From the NCBI GenBank assembly GCA_963738025.1, contig CAVTWA010000027.1, positions 62,001 to 126,000 of the forward strand: 64,000 nt of DNA, given 5' to 3'. Below the pieces are notes generated by a model. The model was not told the origin of the DNA and made no database searches. It saw only the letters and a list, made by a program, of their open reading frames with translations. Shown here in pieces: positions 26,456-35,581 of the stretch (position 1 is its first letter; each line of letters begins with the position of its first letter). The DNA comes from 20CM-2-55-15 sp963738025 (GTDB lineage Bacteria; Acidobacteriota; Terriglobia; 20CM-2-55-15). Made by a program: the position numbers and the translations under genes.

Positions 26456-27742
26456 ATGTATATATCCAAGAAAAGCATTTCGCGGCGCACGGTGTTAAAA
26501 GGCCTTGGTGCCAGCATTGCGCTGCCGCTCCTCGATGCGATGAGTCCCGCGGCCACGGCATGGGCCCGGACACCGGCCGGCACAGCGCCGAAGCGGTTCG
26601 CGTTTGTCGGATTTCCCCATGGCGCGATCATGGACAGGTGGTCGCCCAAGCAGACGGGAACGGACTATGAGATGTCTCCGATCCTCGAGCCGTTGAAGCC
26701 GTTCCGCCAACATCTGACCATCGTGTCGGGATTGCGGAACAAACCAGGCGAGACCCCGGAGCCGCACGCCTACATCGAGCAGACATGGCTGAGTTGCGTC
26801 AAGCCCTCGGAGTATGGTGTCGCCTCTCCGGAGGCCGGCGTCACAATGGACCAGATGCTGGTCAAGCATGTCGGGCAGGAAACGCGCTTGCCTTCGCTCG
26901 AACTGACGACCGCGCAGGTCGGAGCCCGCTTGTCCTGGAGGACGCCGACCCAATCGCTGCCTCAGGAAGGGAACCCCCGAGCCGTGTTTCAAAAGCTGTT
27001 CGGCCAGGGCGATACCGACAAAGAACGCGCCGCCATCCTCCATGAGACCGGCAGCATTCTGGACCGCGTCAAGTCGCAGGCCGAAAGACTGCAAGCCAGC
27101 CTTGGTGTGCGCGACCGCGTTGTCGTCAGCGATTACCTGGACTCCGTCCGCGAGATCGAGCGTCGTGTGCAGATGGCCTCGCAACAGGACACCGCCGCGC
27201 TCAACATTCCGGACGCGCCGGTAGGGACGCCCAACGACATCACCGAGCATTTCAAGTTGATGTTCGATCTGATGGCCCTCGCCTTCCAGGCGGATATCAC
27301 CCGCATCATCACGCTCTCGATGGATCGCGAAGCCAGCATGCGTACGTACACGAATCTCAACATTGCCGAAGCATTCCACCCGCTGTCCCATCACGGCAAC
27401 AATCCGCAAAAACAGGACAAGCTGGTGCAGATCCAGAAGTACCACACCGAAGTGTTCGCCGGATTTATCAAGAAGCTCGTGTCGGTCCAGGAAGCGGATG
27501 GAACGGTGCTCGATCATTCCACGATTCTGTTCGGCAGCAACATGAGCAACAGCGATCGTCACAACAACGATCCGTTGCCCTCGGCGATCCTCGGCCATGC
27601 GCACGGGCGCATCAAGGGCGGACAGCACTTGAAGTATCCGCAGGATTCGCGCCATGCCGATCTTCTCTTGACCCTGTTTGACCGGAACAATATTCCGATC
27701 AAAGCGATCGGCGACAGCACCAACCCTCTATCGGAGGTCTAG
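26456..27742 (+). CDS. DUF1552 family protein, Tat-exported, copy 1
   Basis: 428 residues with a twin-arginine signal (SRRTVLKGLGASIALPLLD), then RFAFVGFPHGAIMDRWSPK, SGLRNKPGE, LSWRTPTQSLPQEGNPRAVF, MFDLMALAFQADITRIITL and FGSNMSNSDRHNNDPLPSA. This is the order typical of DUF1552. These proteins occur next to planctomycete-type cytochromes across Acidobacteriota, Planctomycetota and Verrucomicrobiota; their role is unproven. The gene is intact although its two neighbours are frameshifted. The second copy at 53509 shares this arrangement. Confidence 0.92.
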   Translation: MYISKKSISRRTVLKGLGASIALPLLDAMSPAATAWARTPAGTAPKRFAFVGFPHGAIMDRWSPKQTGTDYEMSPILEPLKPFRQHLTIVSGLRNKPGETPEPHAYIEQTWLSCVKPSEYGVASPEAGVTMDQMLVKHVGQETRLPSLELTTAQVGARLSWRTPTQSLPQEGNPRAVFQKLFGQGDTDKERAAILHETGSILDRVKSQAERLQASLGVRDRVVVSDYLDSVREIERRVQMASQQDTAALNIPDAPVGTPNDITEHFKLMFDLMALAFQADITRIITLSMDREASMRTYTNLNIAEAFHPLSHHGNNPQKQDKLVQIQKYHTEVFAGFIKKLVSVQEADGTVLDHSTILFGSNMSNSDRHNNDPLPSAILGHAHGRIKGGQHLKYPQDSRHADLLLTLFDRNNIPIKAIGDSTNPLSEV

Positions 27743-27743
27743 A

Positions 27744-29400
27744 ATGCGCGAGACAAGAGGTAAAGCAGTGTTCCGCATCAATCTTGTGTGCTTCTTGTGC
27801 CTCTTGTGCTCCTTTTCTCTCTTAGGCAGGGCCGCGCCGGCTGGTAACACCACGTTGCTCGACGCGGCCGAGTCCGGTGACCGCGCTACTGCTTTACGAC
27901 TGCTCTCGCAGCATGCCGACGCCAACCTGGCCGGCGCAGATGGAACGACCCCCATCATGTATGCGTCGGCCAACGATGATCTCGAACTCGTTCGCGCGCT
28001 CATCAAAGCCGGCGCCAAGGTCAACGTGAAAAACCAGTTCGGGACATCTGCCATCAACGAGGCCGCAATCATCGGCTCTGCGCCGGTCATCGACGCGCTG
28101 TTGAAGGCGGGCGCCGATCCGAACACGAAAAATCCGGAAGGCGAGACGCCGCTCATGGAAGCGGCGCGCACCGGCAAGGTCGACGCGGCCAAACGGTTGC
28201 TGGAAGCGGGCGCCGATGTGAACGCCAGGGAAGCCTGGGGCGGACAATCGGCGTTGATGTGGGCGGCCGCGCAAGGCCAGGCCGAAATGATCAAGTTCCT
28301 CGCCGTCGAAGGGCGCGGATGTCAACGCACATGGCGTCATTCACCAGTGGGAACGCAAAGTCATTACGGAACCTCGTCCGAAAGACATGAACAAGGGTGG
28401 TTTTACACCATTGCTGTATGCCGCACGGGAGGGTTGTGTCGAATGTGCCCGCAGCCTGATTGCGGCGGGCGCGGATCCCGATCTCGACGATCCGGATCGA
28501 GTCACGCCATTGAATATGGCGCTGTTGAATCTGCACTTCGATTTCGCCGCCTACATGATTGAATCCAGCGGCGCCGATCTCGACAAATGGGATCTCTACG
28601 GCCGTTCGCCGGTGTACATGGCCGCCGACGTCAGCACGCTGCCGATGAAAGGCAATGGCGCGGTGGCAGTCATACCGAGCGAAGATGCGCATACGGCTCT
28701 CGATGTCGGCCGGATGTTGCTCGAACACGGCGCCAATCCGAATATTCAGCTCAAACGGCGCCCACCCTATCGCGATGTTCCTCAGGATCGCGGCGGCGAC
28801 TCGATACTGGCGCAAGGCGCCACGCCGTTGCTGCGCGCTGCACGCGGCGGCGATGCGAAGTTCGTTGAGCTCCTGCTGAAGAACGGCGCGCTGGTCGATC
28901 TGCCGAGCAAGGAAGGCGTCACTCCATTGATGGCCGCGGCGGGCGTCGAATTTGGAGCGCGCGTCACGCGCGGCCGTAACCGCACGAATGAAGGTGTGCT
29001 GGCAACGATGAAATTGCTGCTCGACGCCGGCGCCAACATCAACGCCCGAATGGTTACCGAACCGCGGCGTGTGGCGATAGACGGTGCGGCTCAACGCGCG
29101 GCTGCGGGTGCCGGACGCGGCGGACGATCCAGTCAGGTGCCCAGCGCCCTGGCCGTTCCGCACCAGACCGCACTGCACGGAGCAGCAGGGAACGGGTTCA
29201 CCCCTTTCGTCAAATTCCTCGCGGATAACGGCGCGGATCTCGCAGCCAAAGATGCCGACGGCAAAACAGCCCTCGATCTCGCCCGCGGTTCGGGCCGAGC
29301 AGGTACTCGCGGACCGGCTGCAGAGCCGTTCCCGGAAACCGCTGCTCTCCTCGAATCGCTGATGAAAGCGAAGGGCCTGGCAACCTCGTCAGCGAAATAG
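27744..29400 (+). pseudogene. Secreted ankyrin-repeat protein, copy 1, one frameshift
   Basis: Starts at ATG 27744 after GGAGG. The signal peptide has the unusual core CFLCLLCSFSLLG. Ankyrin repeats follow (TPIMYASANDDLELVRALIK, SAPVIDALLKAGADPN, TPLMEAARTGKVDAAKRLLE, SALMWAAAQGQAEMIKFL). Near 28310 one extra base shifts the frame; the other frame continues ADVNAHGVIHQW...GGFTPLLYAAREGCVECARS and further repeats to 29400. About 550 residues if corrected. It is the third gene of a module repeated at 51131-56455. The shift may be an artefact. Confidence 0.82.
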
Positions 29401-29405
29401 AATAG

Positions 29406-29478
29406 CTGCAGCGCGGTCTATGACCGCGCATCTTTCCTCAGATTACAGAAGACGCGCGGTCATAGACCGCGCCTGCAG
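29406..29478. repeat. Palindromic repeat, GCGGTC-TGACCGC family
   Basis: Inverted repeat with arms of about 24 bases (CTGCAGCGCGGTCTATGACC and complement) five bases after the ankyrin stop. It separates two convergent transcription units, so a terminator role is possible. Confidence 0.88.
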
Positions 29479-29483
29479 GAAGC

Positions 29484-29540
29484 CTACTTCTTCTTCGGCT
29501 GCTTCTTCTTCTCTTTTTTGGGTTTATCTCCTCTAGCCAT
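29484..29540 (-). CDS. Lysine-rich micropeptide
   Basis: An 18-residue frame, MARGDKPKKEKKKQPKKK, with ten lysines. The MARGDK start is shared by short lysine-rich proteins I have seen annotated in many bacteria, which is the reason to list it. It has no TM helix or signal and no strong ribosome-binding site. It ends six bases from the palindromic repeat, and its start lies about 16 bp after the corrected tannase stop. Expression is unproven. Confidence 0.4.
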   Translation of the reverse strand: MARGDKPKKEKKKQPKKK

Positions 29541-29555
29541 GCCGTAAGTATGCCA

Positions 29556-31206
29556 TCACTTTGGGTTGTCGACGCAGGTGAAACTTGCCGCGGAGTTCTC
29601 CATGCCGGGTTTGCCGGTGAACTTCGGCCAGCTGGGCCACTCGCACAGCGGGCGTGACCGGCCTGCATTCGCGCCCTGGTTGCCGTCGACGGCGGTCAAG
29701 CCGCTCGGCAGCTTGCTCATTCTCAACCCAGTTTTGCAGCGCGGTGAGGCTGTCGACCTTTGCATTGAACGGACCGAAGCCGTGACCGAAGCCGGGAATC
29801 ACGTAAAACCGCATGAAACTGTCGAGGCGCGTTTGTCCGAACTGCGCGAGCTGTTTCTTGTAATATGCGATCGAATTGTGCGGCGTGATGAAATCATCCG
29901 CCGTCCCGTGCGTCATGATGATTTTCCCACCCTTCGCGCGGAATTTCTCGAGGCTCACATCGCTGACATCCATGATCGACGCCACGGTGGCGATGCGCGC
30001 CCGGTACTTCCCCGGATCGAACTGGAGCGGATCGAATTTCGGATCGCGCGTTAGGATGAATTTCACGGTCTGATCTCCAGCGCTGTAGAGAAGCGGCTCT
30101 TTACCGGAGAGCGGATTGGCCGGTTGCGACAGCTGGCCGAAGTTGGAGCGCTCGGCGAACTGCGCGCCTTCAAGTAACGCCCATTTGGGGAACTTATCCA
30201 GACCGGCAATCGTGACGCCTGGTTTGTATTCCGAATTGATGATGGCGACCGCGCGCAGCTGTGCATCCGACAGGCAGTTGTCACCAGCCGCTCCGTCGGG
30301 ACAGCGCAGCGTCCTGGGATCAAACGCCTTGTTGCACGCGTTAACGTTGCTGATGATGCCGTCCTTGACGCCGTCGAGTTCGTCGCATCTGGCATACACT
30401 GCATCCGTCAGCAGCTTCGTGTGCTTCGCGTCCAGCCAGCCCGCGCCGTTGTTAGCGAAAAGTGCGCGACCGACATTCAACGAACCGAGATGCAACATCG
30501 TGACGTTATAGGCGGGATAGTTGGCCACGACTCCGTCGTAGTCCTGCGGGTAACGCGCCGCCGCATCGAGAGCCTCATGGCCGCCTTGTGAACCGCCGAT
30601 GAAGTAAAAACGTTCGGGGGTGCGGCCATACGCCTTGCGAATAACCGCCATCCCCGCATCGTGCGTCTTCTTGACGGATTCTTTTCCAAAATTGGCCAGA
30701 GCTTCGTCGTCCATGCCAAAGCTGCCGTCGAAGTTTTGAGTGCTTTTGTGACCGCCGTCGCTGCCGAGAGTGACGAAGCCCTGCTTGAGCGGCGTGGGCG
30801 TATTCGCCGGCTGCATCGTAAACAGAGTGAGGCCGGTCACCAGCGCCCCGTCGTAACCGCCGCCGCCCATCTGTAGCGCGCGCCGGTTCCAGGCGAACGG
30901 GAGGTTTACTTCGAATTCGAGATTCGGCGAGCCAGGATTTCTTGGTTTAATGGTCCCAACGATTTTGCAGAAATCGCCGTTGATGTTGTCCTTGTCCGAA
31001 GCCGCGACCGTCACCGCTGTTTGAACGACCGCACCTGAGGTTGGCAGGCCAATCGCGGATGCCGGAATAGACAGATCTTTCAGCGGCGCGCAATCTGCCG
31101 CGGTCAGATGGGTCGTGTCCTCCGCATGACCAGCCATTGCCAGTCCCGTTACCATAACGAAGACCATAACCGTTCGCTGCCACATACTCTGCAATTTTAG
31201 TCGCAT
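29556..31206 (-). pseudogene. Tannase/feruloyl esterase family, one frameshift near the C-terminus
   Basis: Starts at ATG 31206 (MRLKLQSMWQRTVMVFVMVT, signal peptide). Family features: LEFEVNLPFAWNRRALQMGG, the nucleophile motif GGSQGGHEALDAAAR, a Cys-rich lid (CDELDGVKDGIISNVNACNK), HGTADDFITPHNS for the acid residue and PGFGHGFG for the catalytic His. Near 29700 the frame shifts: the uncorrected frame ends in Arg-rich text, while the other gives AGRSRPLCEWPSWPKFTGKP and FTCVDNPK, the expected tannase tail. About 550 residues if corrected. Exported ester hydrolase for plant phenolics; PQQ dehydrogenase is upstream. Confidence 0.85.
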
Positions 31207-31235
31207 CAATCTGTCGGCCCTCCGGGCCTCTCCCC

Positions 31236-31323
31236 AATGACGAATGAATATTGACCATTGAGAATTGACCATTTCTCCCGCATGCTATTGTCAATTCTCA
31301 ATGGTCAATAGTCATTAGTCATT
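31236..31323. repeat. Long inverted repeat overlapping the PQQ dehydrogenase stop codon
   Basis: Imperfect arms of about 34 bases (containing TATTGACCATTGAGAATTGA) around a short loop. Its right end contains the TGA stop of the PQQ dehydrogenase gene (31319-31321). It lies between two minus-strand genes and could terminate the upstream one. Confidence 0.85.
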
Positions 31324-33205
31324 TGGGGGCTGCAATCACTATTGTTTTGCGTCCAGCGCATACACGTAAAGCCGCGGTTTCGCCGGCGCCGGACCCGGGG
31401 GGCCCTGGCGGCGGCGCGGCCTGTGCCGCAGCAGCTGCCGCGGTGGGTTCCACAGGAACCGGAGCGAATGGAGGCGCAACCGCTCCGGGTGCGGGAGGAG
31501 CACCGACCCCTCCCATCAACGCGATGTATTGCTTGCCATCCAGGAGGTAGGTCATCGGTGGCCCCATGCCTGCGCCCTGTCCGGTGGCGACATCGAGAAG
31601 CTTTTCACCTTTGTCCGCGGTATATGCCATCAACCTGCCCTGAGGTGTGACCTGGATCACGAGATTGCCGGCGGTGGAGAGCACTCCACCGCCGCTCTGG
31701 CCGCCGACAGGGGCAAACCAGCGCTCTTTCTGCGTTGCCGGATCCCATGCGGACAGGATGCCGCGCTGTCCGGGCCGTACCGGTCCGTAGGCCTTCGGAA
31801 CAGACATCGGGGGCGGCTGACCGCGTTCTGCGAAGCCGCGCAGGCCGAGAGTCTGCACTCCCGGGACTATCTGAAAATTCGACGTTGCGGTAAAACTGAA
31901 TGTGCTGGCCGCCGCAATCGGAACGTAGACCAGACCGGTTGCCGGATTGAAAGCCATCTGCGCTGTGTTGTGCGCCTGCAGCGGTGAAACAGTCACACCG
32001 CGCTCGGAAGAGTAGTACGCATCCGGATTGATCTTCGGCCGGCCGGTTTTAGGATCCAGGCCGGAGGCCCAGCTGACGGGAGCAACGGGTTCGCCCGAAA
32101 TGAACTGACCGGTGATGCGGTCCAGCACATAGAAGTAACCGTTCTTATTCACCTGCATGATGACTTTGCGATTCCGTCCATTGATCGGGATGTCCGCAAG
32201 CATCAGATGCTGGATTGCGTCGTAGTCCCACTCGTCGCCTGGGGTGCATTGGTAATGCCACTTCAATTGACCTGAATCGACGTCAATCGCAAGTATCGAA
32301 GTTACGTACAGATTGTCGAGATGCTCAGATCCTTTCCCTTGCCGGATTTCCTGCGGCCACGGAAGGCCGTTGCCGGTGCCGACGTAAACCAGGTTGGCGT
32401 CCGGATCGTAGGCCATCCCGTCCCACATCGAACCGCCTCCGCCGTATTTCCACCATTCACCGGACCACGTCTTTGCGGCCGCTTCCATGGCTTTGCTCTC
32501 GAACGGTTTCGAGGGATCGCCTGGGACTGTGTAAAAACGCCAGAGTTCCTTGCCGTTATTGATGTCGAATGCGGCAAGGTATCCGCGATACGGTGCGAAT
32601 TCGGCGCCCGCATTGCCGATAACCACCTTGCCCTTGATGATGCGAGGGGCCATCGTGAGGCTGTAATTCTGGCCGTTTTCTTTAGGCACGGTTACCACAG
32701 ACCAGAGGACTTTTCCTGTAGCCGCATCCAACGCCACAAGCCGTCCGTCGACGACCGGAACAATCACCTTGCCTTCGTATAGCGCGATGCCCCGGCTGAT
32801 GACGCCGCAGCAAAGACGAACGCCGCCACGAACGACTTCCGGGTCATAGCGCCATATTTCTTTGCCGGTCCGGGCATCGACGGCAAAGGTGATACTCCAG
32901 TTCGTGATCCCATAAAGAACACCGTTGGCGAACAGCGGCGTTGCTTCCTGCGGTCCCCCGCCGTTTCCGATCTCGACCGACCACGCAAGACCCAGCCGGC
33001 TGACATTGGTCGTATCGATTTGTTTCAACGTGCTGTAGCGTTGCTCGGAATAGCTGTGACCGTAGGTCAGCCATTCCGTGCTTTGGGCGGCATTCTTTAA
33101 AGCGTTCTGGTCTACGCGGCGCGTTTGCCAGGCCGAAACTACTCCAGTTGTAAGAACGATGGTGGCCAGCGCAATCAGCAGCCACTTCGATCGAGATGCG
33201 TGCAT
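31319..33205 (-). CDS. PQQ-dependent dehydrogenase, no cytochrome domain
   Basis: 628 residues with a signal peptide or anchor (about 7-25). Eight-bladed propeller features: TYGHSYSEQRYSTLKQI at the start, LCCGVISRGIALYE (the vicinal Cys pair over PQQ), and WHYQCTPGDEWDYDAIQ (active-site region). The C-terminus after the propeller is a Pro/Ala-rich tail without CxxCH, so electrons must go to a separate carrier. It oxidises alcohols or sugars in the periplasm by family knowledge; the substrate is unknown. It lies upstream of the tannase on the same strand. Confidence 0.9.
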   Translation of the reverse strand: MHASRSKWLLIALATIVLTTGVVSAWQTRRVDQNALKNAAQSTEWLTYGHSYSEQRYSTLKQIDTTNVSRLGLAWSVEIGNGGGPQEATPLFANGVLYGITNWSITFAVDARTGKEIWRYDPEVVRGGVRLCCGVISRGIALYEGKVIVPVVDGRLVALDAATGKVLWSVVTVPKENGQNYSLTMAPRIIKGKVVIGNAGAEFAPYRGYLAAFDINNGKELWRFYTVPGDPSKPFESKAMEAAAKTWSGEWWKYGGGGSMWDGMAYDPDANLVYVGTGNGLPWPQEIRQGKGSEHLDNLYVTSILAIDVDSGQLKWHYQCTPGDEWDYDAIQHLMLADIPINGRNRKVIMQVNKNGYFYVLDRITGQFISGEPVAPVSWASGLDPKTGRPKINPDAYYSSERGVTVSPLQAHNTAQMAFNPATGLVYVPIAAASTFSFTATSNFQIVPGVQTLGLRGFAERGQPPPMSVPKAYGPVRPGQRGILSAWDPATQKERWFAPVGGQSGGGVLSTAGNLVIQVTPQGRLMAYTADKGEKLLDVATGQGAGMGPPMTYLLDGKQYIALMGGVGAPPAPGAVAPPFAPVPVEPTAAAAAAQAAPPPGPPGSGAGETAALRVCAGRKTIVIAAPK

Positions 33206-33249
33206 TGTCGTCCGTCTCCTCCCTGCGGATCATATCGAAAACGGATTTG

Positions 33250-33360
33250 AAAAATGAAAATTGATTAGTGAGTAATGATTAATGTCCTTGGACAAATCAA
33301 GGAATGGACTCGTTTACTCAAGGACAATTAATCATTGATCACTAATCAATTTTCATTTTT
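33250..33360. repeat. Long imperfect inverted repeat
   Basis: Arms of about 42 bases, AT-rich (containing AAAATTGATTAGTG), around a loop of about 27 bases, upstream of the PQQ dehydrogenase start. No coding frame. Same style as 31236-31323 and 56451-56507. Confidence 0.85.
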
Positions 33361-33418
33361 CATCCGAGAACGCGTAGAGGGGAGCCGGATTGTCGCAGGG
33401 AGGGAGTATTCGCGCGCA

Positions 33419-33489
33419 AGGGAAGCAACCACAAGACGAGCAAGATGCACAAGAAGTGTCGCGCTTGTGCTGCTTGTGGTTGCTTCCCT
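33419..33489. repeat. Inverted repeat, CTTGTG-rich
   Basis: Perfect 17-base arms AGGGAAGCAACCACAAG and its complement flank an inner pair of CACAAG/CTTGTG words. It ends nine bases before the stop codon of the DUF6152 gene at 33498, so it is downstream of that gene and could be its terminator. Confidence 0.85.
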
Positions 33490-33497
33490 CTTCCGTA

Positions 33498-33980
33498 CTA
33501 AAAGGTTGTTCCGCCGCTCAGTGTCGCACCGGGGACAGAATCGCAGGTTTTGTCGGGTGCTGGAAGTTTCGCTTTGTTCGTTGCCGGATCGATCGGACAT
33601 TTGGCGATGGCGCCGGTCCGTGATCCGAAATTCGATCCATCGCGTAACGGATTCAGTTTCACACTGAATACGGTTCCGACTCCGAAGCTGGCCGCCGTGA
33701 TCCCTTGCTGAGCCACGGCCGCGGCGCCGGCCATTTCAACGCCCCACTCGACGTATTTCCCGTCCGACGTCTTGGCTATTCCCTTACGGTCGGGTGCAAG
33801 CAAATAGAAGTGCAGTTCCGCATGGTTGGCCTGGCCGACGAACTGCTTGACGACGCCAGTCAATACGACGGTTTTTTCCTGATCGTACATCGCGAACGAA
33901 TGGTGCGAAGACGCCGGTCTCACAAATAGAGCCGTGCACAGGAGTGTGCCGGCGGTAATAAGCAAGAATTTGGATTTCAT
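33498..33980 (-). CDS. DUF6152 family secreted protein, copy 2
   Basis: 160 residues with a Sec signal peptide (MKSKFLLITAGTLLCTALFV) and the family mark SHHSFAMYDQEKTVVLTGVV straight after it. Two cysteines near the C-terminus (about 130 and 147) may form a disulfide. It follows the large secreted protein at 33998 by 17 bp, repeating the pairing seen at 15046-17585. Confidence 0.78.
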   Translation of the reverse strand: MKSKFLLITAGTLLCTALFVRPASSHHSFAMYDQEKTVVLTGVVKQFVGQANHAELHFYLLAPDRKGIAKTSDGKYVEWGVEMAGAAAVAQQGITAASFGVGTVFSVKLNPLRDGSNFGSRTGAIAKCPIDPATNKAKLPAPDKTCDSVPGATLSGGTTF

Positions 33981-33997
33981 GATTCAGGTCCTTTAGT

Positions 33998-35215
33998 TCA
34001 TTTAAAAATGTCGAGAATTTCTTTGGGCAGAACTTCCTCTTCAGGCTTGTCCCAGTCCTTCTCGAAGTATTTCTCCCAATCCCGCGCCCACGGTCTGCCG
34101 TAATAATCGACATAGCGAGGATCGGAAGGCGCCAGTTGCGTTGGTCTGCCGTCGACGTTTCGAATGTTGCTCAGACATTCGATGTAGGTATAGCGCCGGT
34201 TCTGATCGTCCATTGTGGCGCGCCGCGCGAAGCGATAGCTGGCGCGGACGGGCGCGACGAATGCATCCGGATCGTAAAAGATGGCTTCGTGATCCAGCCC
34301 GACGAATTTGCCGCTGGCGTCGACCGCCGGTTTCCAGGTTTCCACGGTCTCCATCTTGTCGCTGATTTCGAACATCGAATGGGTCAGAGTCCAGCCCTGA
34401 ACATTAGCCGTCCAGGTGACGAGCGTGGTGCCATCCCAGAATCCGATCGTTTCTCCCCACCACTGCGGGACCTTCTGCACGTGCTGTTCTTTGCCGACCA
34501 TGACCTGCCGCAGGAAGTTGTCCGCAATTCCGGAAACGGTCTGAACCATCCACGGAGTGACGGTCATCTGGAAATTTCCAGCCTGTGAGGGTTGCGCCCA
34601 CCAGCGTATAAAGCCTTCGGGATAACAAAACGAGGCATTCCACTGCGGAGCATTCGTTACCGCTTCGTGGTAGATCAACTGAACCATCCGCTTTTGATAT
34701 TCCGGCGTGAGTAACGACAGGACCGTCGGGACCTGGCTGACTCCCCAGATCCATTCCGAGCCATGATCGGCCTGCGCATCGCGCTGGTAGTATCCGTCCC
34801 AGTCGGGCGTCGTTGCTTTTGTGTAAACCGTGGGGCCGCCCTTCGCTTTGGCCGCAGTGAGTAAAGCGGTGTAATGTTCCTTGGCCGTCTTGTAAGGATA
34901 GGGGCTCAAGATATTCTCGCGCTTCAAGTCGTTGTTACAGTCACCCCAGGCAGCGGTACTTGGCGGGTTATTGCCGATGCGCCCATTGTTCCAGAACTCG
35001 GCCAGTTCACGAGGCGTATTGCACCTGTAATAGACCTTGTCCAGCCAATGCTCCCTGTCCTTGTAGAAATTTTTGGACTTGAACAGGTCGATCTGCAAAG
35101 GCTGTACACCCGGTGGCGGCTCCCTCAGGATTGGCCCGCCTCTTTGACCGCGTTGCTGCCCGAACGCTGCCGTTGATACGACCATCAACAGGAGAACTAA
35201 CCATCTACATTTCAT
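33998..35215 (-). CDS. Large secreted acidobacterial protein, DUF6152 partner
   Basis: 405 residues from ATG 35215 (MKCRWLVLLLMVVSTAAFG, signal peptide). The body has conserved aromatic motifs WDGYYQRDAQADHGSEWIWG, GFIRWWAQPSQAG, VPQWWGETIGFWDGTTLVTW and HEAIFYDPDAFVAPVR. The IGFWDGTTLV segment corresponds to GHWEGDVLVV in the 15046 and 16431 products, so I infer a shared superfamily. It is the first gene of a two-gene unit with DUF6152 copy 2. Function unknown. Confidence 0.7.
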   Translation of the reverse strand: MKCRWLVLLLMVVSTAAFGQQRGQRGGPILREPPPGVQPLQIDLFKSKNFYKDREHWLDKVYYRCNTPRELAEFWNNGRIGNNPPSTAAWGDCNNDLKRENILSPYPYKTAKEHYTALLTAAKAKGGPTVYTKATTPDWDGYYQRDAQADHGSEWIWGVSQVPTVLSLLTPEYQKRMVQLIYHEAVTNAPQWNASFCYPEGFIRWWAQPSQAGNFQMTVTPWMVQTVSGIADNFLRQVMVGKEQHVQKVPQWWGETIGFWDGTTLVTWTANVQGWTLTHSMFEISDKMETVETWKPAVDASGKFVGLDHEAIFYDPDAFVAPVRASYRFARRATMDDQNRRYTYIECLSNIRNVDGRPTQLAPSDPRYVDYYGRPWARDWEKYFEKDWDKPEEEVLPKEILDIFK

Positions 35216-35278
35216 TCGGCTCAACCCCAAATTTTGAGATATCGAGGAGTGGCAGCATCATACTATTCTCAACACCTT

Positions 35279-35581
35279 ATGAACATGATTATCGTACGTC
35301 TTGAGGTAAAGCCGGACCGGGTCGGTGACTTCCTGAAACTGGTGACGTTCAATGGGACCGAGTCCAGGAAGGAGCCCGGCAACCTGCGTTTTGATGTCGT
35401 TCGTTCTGTTGATAATCCGACGCTGTTTCGGCTGTATGAGGTGTATCACGACGAGGCCGCCGTGCTGGCGCATCAGGCAACAGCGCATTACGCGAAATGG
35501 CGGGCGGAGATCGAGGCTTTGCTGGTAACTCCTCGCCTCAGCGAGAAATTCACGAGTATTTTCCCCGACCCCTATTTGTAA
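35279..35581 (+). CDS. ABM-domain protein, LsrG-like
   Basis: 100 residues, a ferredoxin-like antibiotic-biosynthesis-monooxygenase fold: MIIVRLEVKPDRVGDFLKLV, ESRKEPGNLRFDVVRS, FRLYEVYHDEAAVLAHQATA, HYAKWRAEIEALL. The ESRKEPGNLRFDV block closely resembles LsrG, the AI-2-phosphate-derived dione isomerase, but no other lsr gene is here. The next gene starts directly after the stop codon, so it is coupled to an iron-type alcohol dehydrogenase and probably acts on a related small carbonyl compound. Confidence 0.78.
   Translation: MNMIIVRLEVKPDRVGDFLKLVTFNGTESRKEPGNLRFDVVRSVDNPTLFRLYEVYHDEAAVLAHQATAHYAKWRAEIEALLVTPRLSEKFTSIFPDPYL

Noticed and set aside
26495..27655. 386-residue minus-strand frame
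   Set aside because: Antisense shadow of the intact DUF1552 gene; Arg/His-rich composition and no family motifs.
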